From positions 6,481,001 through 6,545,000 of the forward strand of contig NZ_CP017641.1 of the NCBI RefSeq assembly GCF_001983935.1: DNA of 64,000 nucleotides, in the 5' to 3' direction. The notes beneath the pieces were generated by a model. That model did no database searches. It was not told the DNA's origin and saw nothing but the letters and a program-made list of their open reading frames with translations. Source of the stretch: Fuerstiella marisgermanici (lineage in GTDB: Bacteria; Planctomycetota; Planctomycetia; Planctomycetales; Planctomycetaceae). This document shows positions 47,821-55,180 of the stretch, in pieces (position 1 is the first letter of the stretch; each line of letters begins with the position of its first letter). The position numbers and the translations under genes were made by a program.

Positions 47821-48675
47821 ATGCTGAGCCTTATGGAACGAGTATCACGGCAGCGGTCCCTGAAAAGCTGGGGCGTATTGATGCTGGCAACAATTTTTGC
47901 CCTGCTGGTGATCCCGCTGTCGGGCCTTTCCGTGAGCGCGGTCGCTCAGGACGCCGCACCTGCGGCCGATGCTGCTCCGGCTGGTGACGCGGGCGGAGGC
48001 GAAGCCACGTCCAACGTGCAAAGCCGCAACTTCTTGAGCTGGATGATCGACGCTCTGGGCGTGTTCTGGATGCTGATCTTCGCGGCCCTGTCATTCGTGA
48101 TGGTCGCACTCATCATGATGAACCTGCTGCAGGTACGACGCGACGTTTTGCTACCGAATGACTTTGTGGAAGAGTTTGAACAGAAACTTAACGGCAAGGA
48201 TTTTCAGGGCGCGTACGAAATTGCTCGCAATGACGATTCGTTTGTTGCCCGAGTTCTCGCGTCCGGCATGGGGCGTTTAAGTCGAGGCTACCCGGAAGCT
48301 GTCGAAGGCATGCAGGAAGCGGGCGAAGACGAAAACATGGCTCTGGAACATCGTCTCAGCTATCTGGCGTTGATCGGCACGGTCGCTCCAATGCTGGGTC
48401 TGATGGGAACTGTTCAGGGGATGATCGCATCATTCGACAAGATCGCGTCGAGTGCCGTTTCACCCAAGCCCAGCGAATTGGCCGAAGGGATTTCAACTGC
48501 CCTGTTTACCACGCTGATTGGTCTGGGTATTGCCGTTCCGGCGATGATCTTCTACAGCATTTTGAAAAATCGTATTCAGCGGCTGGTGCTGGAAATCGGA
48601 ATGGTGAGCGAAGGTTTGATGAGTCGCTTTGCGGCCGTTGGCAAGCAGGGCCAGAAACCTCCGGCCGCTTCGTAG
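47821..48675 (+). CDS. MotA/TolQ/ExbB-type proton channel protein
   Basis: The 284-residue inner-membrane protein has an N-terminal hydrophobic segment (WGVLMLATIFALLVIPLSG) ahead of an Ala/Asp-rich linker. A first channel helix (LGVFWMLIFAALSFVMVALI) and a cytoplasmic domain follow. The family core is LSYLALIGTVAPMLGLMGTV, then 'LAEGISTALFTTLIGLGIAVPAMIFY'. ExbB/TolQ subunits form the pentameric proton channel that drives an ExbD dimer. Two ExbD genes follow, giving a complete proton-driven motor. It could serve TonB-like transport or envelope maintenance; no TonB or TolA is seen nearby. Confidence 0.93.
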   Translation: MLSLMERVSRQRSLKSWGVLMLATIFALLVIPLSGLSVSAVAQDAAPAADAAPAGDAGGGEATSNVQSRNFLSWMIDALGVFWMLIFAALSFVMVALIMMNLLQVRRDVLLPNDFVEEFEQKLNGKDFQGAYEIARNDDSFVARVLASGMGRLSRGYPEAVEGMQEAGEDENMALEHRLSYLALIGTVAPMLGLMGTVQGMIASFDKIASSAVSPKPSELAEGISTALFTTLIGLGIAVPAMIFYSILKNRIQRLVLEIGMVSEGLMSRFAAVGKQGQKPPAAS

Positions 48676-48869
48676 TGTCGGTATTGCTGCTGGCAATTTC
48701 CGGTTCGGAATTGCGGCGGTAACGTATCCAGAGACTCAACTATGTGATGGCCTTCCCAGGCCGTCGCGAGGAATTCGACAGTTTCGACAGGCTATTGCTC
48801 GGGCAAATCCGTGACCGCCTTTTGAACGTCAAATTATTCTACGCACTCATTCGATTCACAGGCGACTTC

Positions 48870-49343
48870 ATGAAGATCAAGTCATCAGGCTCCAGCCCTC
48901 CCGATGTCGACATGACGCCTATGATCGACATCGTGTTCCAGTTGATTGCCTTCTTTATGGTGATCACCAACTTCGAACAGCAGCAGGCCGACGAACGAGT
49001 TACTTTGCCGAAAGATCAACTGGCCAAGCCCCCGGAAGTCAAACGCGAAAACACGTTCACAATCAACCTTGGCTTCGACAGAGACAAAGAGGGCGAGATC
49101 ACTAACACGACGCCGTTTATTTTCTTCGCTGGGGAAAAGTTCGAAGTCGAAGCCAGCGCCACGAAGCTGCGACAGGAATCTCAGTTCTACCAAACCATCG
49201 GCACGCCTTTGGAAGATGTCACGGTGGAAATTCGAGCCGACGCAGATGTGTCGTCCGGCTTGGTGCAAAAGCTGATTCAGATGTGTCAGGAGCAGGAAAT
49301 TGGCTTTCAGCGATTCGCGTTGAAGGCCACTCAAAAATCGTAG
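48870..49343 (+). CDS. ExbD/TolR-type biopolymer transport protein (first copy)
   Basis: The 157-residue product has a short cytoplasmic start and the signature DVDMTPMIDIVFQLIAFFMV, whose Asp in MIDIVF is the conserved proton-carrying residue. A periplasmic domain ends with 'VTVEIRADADVSSGLVQKLI'. ATG 48870 (MKIKSSGSS) is selected; the open frame upstream to 48744 has no family similarity. It lies 194 bp after the ExbB gene and 42 bp before the second ExbD gene. Confidence 0.92.
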   Translation: MKIKSSGSSPPDVDMTPMIDIVFQLIAFFMVITNFEQQQADERVTLPKDQLAKPPEVKRENTFTINLGFDRDKEGEITNTTPFIFFAGEKFEVEASATKLRQESQFYQTIGTPLEDVTVEIRADADVSSGLVQKLIQMCQEQEIGFQRFALKATQKS

Positions 49344-49385
49344 GCTTGTCCGGAACTTTATTCAGGACTGTTCGTTGGTAACGCC

Positions 49386-49889
49386 ATGAAGATTCGAAAC
49401 CGCAGCGGCGAAGGCGAGAAAATTGAAACGCAAATGGCGCCGATGATCGACGTCGTGTTTCAGTTGCTGATCTTCTTCATGCTGACACTCAAAATTGTCG
49501 AACCTGAAGGCAACTTCGACATCAACATGCCGCTGGGCAAGCCACAGCAGTCGACTGTTACAGATGCTGACCTGCCGCCGCTGAAAGTGCGGCTGATTGC
49601 TGGTGCCGACGGGCAGCTTGCTGATCTTCAATTCAATCAGCAGAGCCTTGGGCAGGGGCCAGCCGCCTTCGCTTTACTTAACGATCAGGTTTTGAAGGCC
49701 GTGAATTCGCTGAAGGCCGCTGGTCCTGAAAATCTGGACAAGCAGGAAGTCGAAATCGATCCGGACTTCAACCTAGATTACCGTCACATCATTTCGGCCA
49801 TCAGCAACTGTTCTGGCAAAATGGTGGACGGCAAGATGATCCGGTACATCAGCCGCATTAAGTTCGCACCGATTCGTGAGCAGAACTGA
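49386..49889 (+). CDS. ExbD/TolR-type biopolymer transport protein (second copy)
   Basis: The 167-residue product has the membrane helix and conserved Asp in MAPMIDVVFQLLIFFML, followed by a periplasmic domain ('LKVRLIAGADGQLADLQFNQ', 'EVEIDPDFNLDYRHIISAIS'). It differs clearly from the first ExbD, so the two probably form a heterodimer or alternate partners in the channel. It is the last gene of the cluster. Confidence 0.9.
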   Translation: MKIRNRSGEGEKIETQMAPMIDVVFQLLIFFMLTLKIVEPEGNFDINMPLGKPQQSTVTDADLPPLKVRLIAGADGQLADLQFNQQSLGQGPAAFALLNDQVLKAVNSLKAAGPENLDKQEVEIDPDFNLDYRHIISAISNCSGKMVDGKMIRYISRIKFAPIREQN

Positions 49890-50244
49890 GCCCACCAGCC
49901 CCTGAGTTTGCCTGCATTCGCCCGAACAGCCTGCGGGCTCTGCAAAGTCACTGACTGACCCGTTTTCTGCAACTTCCCTGATCCACGACCGGCTTAAGGC
50001 CGACACATAGAAGTCGGCAAGGGTAGCGTTTCTGAAGCTAGGACCGCGATTACGCCGTCGTTTTCGTGAGTCCGGTAAGTGAAAATGGGCGAAAATCGGA
50101 CAAAACCGTGGTTGAGATTAGCGGGGAATGTCGATATGCTCCCGCGTTCGTCGAAGCCTGACATTCGCTGATTTCCGCCGTCAGGGGCGAATAACTACCG
50201 GAATTTCCGCCTGTCAGGCGATTGTAAGCACTGGAGTCTTAGTT
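49890..50244. other. Intergenic region upstream of the small basic protein gene
   Basis: These 355 bp follow the second ExbD gene. No intrinsic terminator with a T tract, repeat-family copy, RNA gene or supported ORF was recognised. Confidence 0.35.
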
Positions 50245-50457
50245 GTGTCGATCGATAAATCGCTGAAAAAGCCGAGCGGCGTAGTCCGAGCCCGCAATGT
50301 CCTGAAACGCGGTGAGCGCATTGCTGTGCTGAAAGAACAGGACCGCTGGGACGATGGTCAAAGCCCTGTGGGGCTGCCTAAAGTCCGCATCAAGAAGGTG
50401 GTCGCTGGTAAGAAAAAGAAGAAGAAGAAGGACGACGAAGAAGAAGATACCAAATGA
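50245..50457 (+). CDS. Small basic protein (PVC-type, TIGR04137-like)
   Basis: The 70-residue product starts at GTG 50245 ([20 protein letters not shown]) and continues [30 protein letters not shown], then a tract of lysines and an acidic end. The pattern SLK..R.RNVL.R.ERI..L...W....S..GLPKVR matches a conserved small protein family of the Planctomycetes-Verrucomicrobia-Chlamydiae group, thought to act near the ribosome. GTG is chosen because the family begins at this point. A strong terminator follows, so it is probably a highly expressed single gene. Confidence 0.85.
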   Translation: MSIDKSLKKPSGVVRARNVLKRGERIAVLKEQDRWDDGQSPVGLPKVRIKKVVAGKKKKKKKDDEEEDTK

Positions 50458-50486
50458 AAATTGGTGTCGTTCGTCCGGCAATCCAC

Positions 50487-50515
50487 AGCCCGAGCGTACC
50501 GCTTGGGCTTTTTTT
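50487..50515 (+). terminator. Intrinsic terminator of the small basic protein gene
   Basis: AGCCCGAGCG and CGCTTGGGCT form a 10-bp stem with one G-U pair and a TAC loop, followed by a run of T residues to 50515. It lies 29 bp after the stop codon. Confidence 0.92.
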
Positions 50516-50724
50516 ATGCGCGGGTGAGATGGCGTGGCTTACCGCGGGCCGCACACCGATATGTCGCGGCTGACTCGGATCAGCCATCAAAGTTGCCTTC
50601 CGGCTCGCTGATCGTCGCAAACCGTTGTCCGTCAACCGCAGGGTAATATGATGTCGGCATAACTGAATTCGCTGTCACAATCTGTGACAGGCAGGCGTCC
50701 ATAGTTAACCGCTGAGCAGCCAAT

Positions 50725-51177
50725 ATGCTATTCGACGACTTCAAGCTGGAAATGTTTCTGCGGCCGCTGGCAGCATGTGTTCTGGGCGCGGTTATCGGGT
50801 GGAACCGGGAATTGAAGAAGCATCCTGCCGGGCTAAGAACTCAGATCCTTGTGGCGCTGGGATCCTGCAGCTTTACGCTGTCGGCTCTGGAGCTGACAAG
50901 CGTCATGCACGAACAATACCTTCAGGAAAACTCAGATCCTGTCCGAGTAATCGCAGGAATCGTCGGCGGGATCGGCTTTCTGGGAGCCGGATCGATCATC
51001 CAATCCGGGGGCGATGTGCGCGGTGTCACCACGGCGGCGACCGTGTGGGTGACCGGAGCGATCGGTATCGCGTGTGGGATGGGAGCATACACGCTGGCGC
51101 TGGTGACGGCCGGGTTGACGGCTTTCGTCCTGATACCGCTGGGAAGACTGGAACAGAAGTATCTGCAGGATCAGTGA
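50725..51177 (+). CDS. MgtC/SapB family membrane protein
   Basis: The 150-residue inner-membrane protein has four hydrophobic segments and the family motifs AAVIGWNRELKKHPAGLRTQ-like (here 'GAVIGWNRELKKHPAGLRTQ'), 'VIAGIVGGIGFLGAGSII' and 'GVTTAATVWVTGAIGIACG'. MgtC-like proteins modulate ATP synthase or magnesium and phosphate homeostasis in some bacteria. This one is of the short type without the C-terminal ACT-like domain. Its last 7 bp overlap the convergent MDR reductase gene. Confidence 0.9.
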   Translation: MLFDDFKLEMFLRPLAACVLGAVIGWNRELKKHPAGLRTQILVALGSCSFTLSALELTSVMHEQYLQENSDPVRVIAGIVGGIGFLGAGSIIQSGGDVRGVTTAATVWVTGAIGIACGMGAYTLALVTAGLTAFVLIPLGRLEQKYLQDQ

Positions 51178-52187
51178 AGCTTCACAAGTGCTTTTCCCAT
51201 CTTGTCGCCGTGGAAAAGATTGATAAACGCCTGCGGAGCGTTCTCAAGCCCCTCGGTCACCGTTTCTTCCCAGTGAATCTCCCCCGACTGGATCCAGTCG
51301 CTCATCTGTTTGGTGAACTCCGGCTGCTGGTCCATGTGATCGCGAACGATGAAGCCCTGCATGCGAATTCTCTTAGCGATAATCTTAAACAGGTTGCTCG
51401 GGCCGGGTTTGGGCTCCGCATCATTGTACGTTGAAATCATGCCGCAACACACGATGCGGCCAAAGTCGTTCATGTTGTCGATCGCACCCTCCAGATGATC
51501 ACCGCCAACATTGTCAAAGTACAGGTCGATGCCATCAGGGCACAGTTCGCCCAGTTTTTCTGAGACGTCATCCACGTCGTGATAGTTGAACACGGCATCC
51601 ACGCCCGCCGTGTTTTTTAGCCATTCAATCTTCTTTGCAGAACCGGCGCTGCCGACAACGCGACAACCTTTGTGCCTGGCGATCTGGCAGACGATCGAGC
51701 CGACTGCTCCGGACGCTGCGGAGACGAACACGTGATCGCCCGGCTGCAAATTACCAATCGTGTTCAGGCCGACCCAAGCGGTCATTCCTGTCATACCTAG
51801 GACGCCAAGATAGGCCTGAGGCGAGATCTTATCCGCGTCAATTTTCGTGGCGTCTGTTCCGTCCGAAAACCAGTACTCCCGCCAGCCCTGGTTGCCCAGC
51901 ACACAGTCACCTTCCACGAAGTCCGGGTTCAACGACTGAACCACGCGACCCACGCAGCCGCCTTCCATTGGTTTGTTGAGTTCGAACGAAGGGACATAGC
52001 TTTCCGTGTCTCGCATCCGTCCGCGCATGTACGGATCGACCGAAATCCACTCATTGCGCACCAGAAAGCGTCCGTGGACCGGTTCCGGAATTTCGGTTTC
52101 GTGAACGGCGAAGTTGTCCGCCGTCGGGATGCCGTCTGGGCGAGACTTGAGATGCACTTCTCGGCCGGTTGTGGTGACGGTTGACAT
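51171..52187 (-). CDS. NADP-dependent MDR oxidoreductase (CurA/PTGR-like)
   Basis: The 338-residue medium-chain reductase has the zinc-free leukotriene B4 dehydrogenase/CurA layout. The N-terminus is 'LKSRPDGIPTADNFAVHETEIP', then 'RNEWISVDPYMRGRM' and the Rossmann region 'VFVSAASGAVGSIVCQIARH'. It ends with 'GIDLYFDNVGGDHLEGAIDN' and 'GRIVCCGMISTYN'. Such enzymes reduce alpha,beta-unsaturated ketones with NADPH. No catalytic zinc cysteines are seen, as expected. The natural substrate is unknown. Confidence 0.92.
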   Translation of the reverse strand: MSTVTTTGREVHLKSRPDGIPTADNFAVHETEIPEPVHGRFLVRNEWISVDPYMRGRMRDTESYVPSFELNKPMEGGCVGRVVQSLNPDFVEGDCVLGNQGWREYWFSDGTDATKIDADKISPQAYLGVLGMTGMTAWVGLNTIGNLQPGDHVFVSAASGAVGSIVCQIARHKGCRVVGSAGSAKKIEWLKNTAGVDAVFNYHDVDDVSEKLGELCPDGIDLYFDNVGGDHLEGAIDNMNDFGRIVCCGMISTYNDAEPKPGPSNLFKIIAKRIRMQGFIVRDHMDQQPEFTKQMSDWIQSGEIHWEETVTEGLENAPQAFINLFHGDKMGKALVKLH

Positions 52188-52222
52188 GGTGAAATCCTAA
52201 CTCGGTTGCGGGTGATGAAAGG

Positions 52223-52327
52223 CTACAGCGAATCTTGTTGAACTGTGGCTGCGGATCAGGCATTTCGAACTACGACGCAGCCTTCCACGAGCCCGAATCG
52301 TCCACGGCAAAAAGGAAACTGCTCTAA
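52223..52327 (+). repeat. Diverged copy of the ~105-bp dispersed intergenic repeat
   Basis: It starts CTACAGCGAATCTTGTTG, keeps CTGTGGCTGCGGATCAGGCA in place of the usual GTGGCCGCGGGACAAGCG, and has the well-conserved 3' block CCACGAGCCCGAATCGTCCA...GCAAAAAGGAAACTGCTCTA. It ends 20 bp before the stop codon of the minus-strand 79-residue gene. Confidence 0.8.
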
Positions 52328-52346
52328 TGATCGTCCGGCGGTGCCG

Positions 52347-52586
52347 TCATTCACTTGTCGCTGCTGCCTGTTCGCGTTCTTCCGTGACAAAACGTTCGGC
52401 GGCGGTCTGCATGACTTCGTCAAAATCAATTCCCGCTCGACTACAGATGTGCATCACATCAGTCAGCACCCACGCCATGGCGGTCTTTGGCGGTTCTCCG
52501 CCTAGTCCTTCAGGTATCCATGTGTAGTGCCGTGAGCGGATGACATCGTCGACGTCATCCAGCCAGTGTTCGCGATCGACAGGCAT
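52347..52586 (-). CDS. Small acidic protein of unknown function
   Basis: The 79-residue product starts MPVDREHWLDDVDDVIRSRH. It is soluble, mostly helical by composition, with acidic and Trp residues near the start and an Ala/Glu-rich end. It lies 29 bp downstream of the epimerase gene on the same strand, so it could be its operon partner. No family was recognised. Confidence 0.55.
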   Translation of the reverse strand: MPVDREHWLDDVDDVIRSRHYTWIPEGLGGEPPKTAMAWVLTDVMHICSRAGIDFDEVMQTAAERFVTEEREQAAATSE

Positions 52587-52615
52587 TTGTCTTCTCCAAT
52601 CAATATCGAAAGCGC

Positions 52616-53761
52616 CTACGTTCGAACCACTTCTTCCCGTAGCGCGCTGGCGGCTTCAGGTGGTTCCGTAGGCAGCTCAGCTTCATCGCCGGGCCATTCG
52701 AGCCCGTGACGTTCGTACCAGGCTTTGGGATCCTCAAACAGGCTCGCCACGATTTTGGGTAGCGTCTTCCGCAGCGTGTGCTGCGGCTGCCAACCAAGGC
52801 GTTTGCGAGCTCTGTCAATGTTTGCGGCGTAGTGGGCGTCGGCCATGTCGACCATCCACGGCTTAATAAACGGCTCATCACCGTCCGAAGCCAGCTTGTC
52901 TTTCACCCACGCTCCGACTTTCGCCACAACTTTGGGAATTCGGATCGCGGGCCAGGCGTCGCCATGGATCATTTCACCCAGTTCCTCCTGTAGCTGCCGA
53001 TAGCTCATGACATCGGGCTCAGCCACCAGAAACAGTTCTTGCTGTTCCAGCCGACCAGCTCGTTGCACGACTTTCGAGAAGCAGTCTGCCAGATCGTCGA
53101 GGTGTACAAGCGCCTGGCCGGCAGTCGAATCGCCGGGAAAGACATAACTTTCCGTCTGCTTTTCGTAGATCCGACTGATTTGATGTGACAACGGGAGTGA
53201 GTGCCCCTGCTCGTCGTACACGCCCGCGATTCGCAGGATCACTGTGTTGATGTCTCGTGCTCGGTTCCGGATGACTTCTTCGGCGGCCAGTTTCGATTGA
53301 GGGTAGGGCCAGTTTGCGGCGACCGCGTCGTCTTCAGAAATTTCGTGGCCCTGAGTCTTCGGCTCCATCACTAACAGGCTACTGGAGAATACGAACTGCC
53401 GGACGTGAAAGTCCTGCAACCCGTCCAGCAGTCGCTTCGTGCCCTCGACTGTCAACTCGTCGTACATCGGGCTGGGCTCACCCGAAAAATCATAGTAAGC
53501 CGCCAGGTGAATGACGCTGTAGAGCGAGTCGCCGTGCCGTTGCTTGAGCTCCGCCAGCGCTGTTTGCACGTTGCCGGAACTAGTCAGGTCCATTGAGATC
53601 CAGTCAACGTCCGGTGACTTTACTTCCGGAATTTCCAGATCCAGCCCGACTAGTTTGTAGTCGTTTTTCAACGCCCGAATGACGTGCGAGCCGATCAGTC
53701 CGGCCGCACCTGTGATAGCAACCACAGGTTTTCCCGGGTGGTCAGGTTTTAAGGCAGGCAT
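52616..53761 (-). CDS. NAD-dependent epimerase/dehydratase family protein (extended SDR)
   Basis: The 381-residue product has a Rossmann start [19 protein letters not shown] (GxxGxxG). The catalytic motif is YPQSK within '[19 protein letters not shown]', and '[13 protein letters not shown]'-like strand 5 carries the Ser. A C-terminal part ('[19 protein letters not shown]') is typical of sugar-nucleotide epimerases. The substrate is not readable. ATG 53761 ([11 protein letters not shown]) is preferred over the in-frame ATG at 53827. A tiny upstream lipoprotein frame overlaps its start. Confidence 0.88.
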
Positions 53762-53883
53762 GAGAGTCCTTTCGGGGTGATGGTTGAGATTTTTGCGTGA
53801 GGGCCCGCGATTCTTTTCGGGCCACACCCGCCCACGCTGAAAGCCACGAAACTGAGAGCGATGAAAGTGATGAGATATTTCAC
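53749..53883 (-). CDS. Possible 44-residue lipoprotein
   Basis: A GTG at 53883 opens a frame [20 protein letters not shown], a good lipoprotein signal with lipobox VGGC, followed by 24 residues ending at a TAA that overlaps the first codons of the epimerase. The signal-peptide pattern is clear, but the mature part is only about 25 residues and the start is GTG. It might be translationally coupled to the epimerase, or be chance. Confidence 0.4.
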
Positions 53884-53915
53884 ACTGCTGCTTTCGTTCT
53901 TTCTGTAGGCGGGAA

Positions 53916-54365
53916 TTATGTTGAGCGACTCGACCAGGCTTGCTGGCCGGTCACCGTTTCTTCCATTTCGTAAAGACGAGTCAGAAACTCACTAACGCGA
54001 GGTGCCGTGACTGAGTCTTTCATGGTTCGATAGAGAGCGGTGAGTGCGGAGTGAAACTGGATAACACTTTGGCGAATGTCATCGATCGACATGTCGGGCT
54101 TGAGTTCGGCATCCTGAACGGCTTGTTGAATGTCGTCGTTCGGGACGTATTGAATCCACACATTCAGCACGCCGTCGTCGCCTTCGTCACCGTACTCGCT
54201 TAAAGCGATCTGCCAATTGTTTTCGTGTTGCTTCAGCTGACTGACGATCGATTCGACGACCTCAGAAGAGGTACTTTCCTGAGCTTCATTCAAAGTATTG
54301 CGGACACGCTGATGGTACTTCCGGATTAGTTTCAGGATGTCTCCGAGCTGTTGATACGTCATCAT
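53916..54365 (-). CDS. Helical protein of unknown function
   Basis: The 149-residue soluble product is probably a helical bundle ('[20 protein letters not shown]', '[20 protein letters not shown]', '[20 protein letters not shown]'). The spacing resembles rubrerythrin/ferritin-like four-helix proteins, but no clear metal-binding ExxH motifs are seen. It lies just downstream of a 57-residue lipoprotein gene on the same strand (22 bp gap) and may be its partner. Confidence 0.65.
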
Positions 54366-54387
54366 GCTGTACTTTCCGCGTCAGGGT

Positions 54388-54561
54388 CTACTCAGTGTCG
54401 ATGTCGTCCTTCACATCGCCGATTTCATCTCCGACTTCACCAACTGCATCACCGATGCCGTCGCCAACGTCGCGAATTTTGTCGCCCGTGGTAGGCTCTT
54501 CCTGGCAGCCAAGAACCACTGCAAACAGAGTCATCGCTGCAAACATCATTAGCTTCTTCAT
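54388..54561 (-). CDS. Small lipoprotein (57 residues) with acidic heptad-like repeat
   Basis: The frame starts at ATG 54561 as MKKLMMFAAMTLFAVVLGC, a complete lipoprotein signal with lipobox VLGC (Cys19). The mature part EEPTTGDKIRDVGDGIGDAV, GEVGDEIGDVKDDIDTE is an amphipathic repeat of the form (I/V)GD. It is too short for common gene-length cut-offs. It resembles small stress-type lipoproteins of planctomycetes and lies near the DUF1328 gene, also stress-linked. The function is unknown. Confidence 0.78.
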   Translation of the reverse strand: MKKLMMFAAMTLFAVVLGCQEEPTTGDKIRDVGDGIGDAVGEVGDEIGDVKDDIDTE

Positions 54562-54742
54562 GATTCGTTTCTTTATCTATGTCTCTGGGTAGCCCAGTGG
54601 TTAAGGACTTTGCGGGAAGACCGGTTTCTGTCGCTTGATCAGATACCGGTGCAACCCGTTGTCAAACACATGCCTTCGCCGTAACGCCACCGAAGATCCA
54701 GTCGCGTCACTGAAGGTGTGTTCCGCCGATGGGCGGTGGAGC

Positions 54743-54907
54743 TTACGAGGGGACGCGGCGACCGGTGACCAGACTGATCACGGCCAGAATCAAAAACACA
54801 GCGATACAGATTTTGGCGATCGACATAGCTGTGCCAGACAGTACGCCGAAACCAAGTGCAGCGGCGATCAGTGCCAATACGAAAAAAGTGAGGGCCCATG
54901 AAAGCAT
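54743..54907 (-). CDS. DUF1328 / YtjA-like small membrane protein
   Basis: The 54-residue product starts MLSWALTFFVLALIAAALGF, then GVLSGTAMSIAKICIAVFLI and LAVISLVTGRRVPS. The pattern MLxWAlxFxxxAlIAxxxGFGxxxGxAxxIAKixxxxFlxlxvxslxxGR is that of the UPF0391/DUF1328 family, which are two-helix inner-membrane proteins often induced by stress. It is a clear match despite its small size. Confidence 0.9.
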   Translation of the reverse strand: MLSWALTFFVLALIAAALGFGVLSGTAMSIAKICIAVFLILAVISLVTGRRVPS

Positions 54908-55180
54908 GATTCGTTCTCCTGATTCGACGCCGCATTGGACGTCCGATTGGTGGACTGGAAATGTTGGACGAAAGTCTCAACACAATTCCTTCACTATGCA
55001 CGATCCGTGCCAATCAGGATGGCCGCCATTCTTACCCGTCGTGCGCCTGTGAAAAACTGCTGTCGCGGGTATGACGCCGGTCGGCGAGAGGTCGAAGTGA
55101 CTGCTGACCGACCGAGAAGAAGGCGAAAACTGGATCTATTGCAGCAAATAGACCTCCAATTGCACTCTATGACGCCTGTA

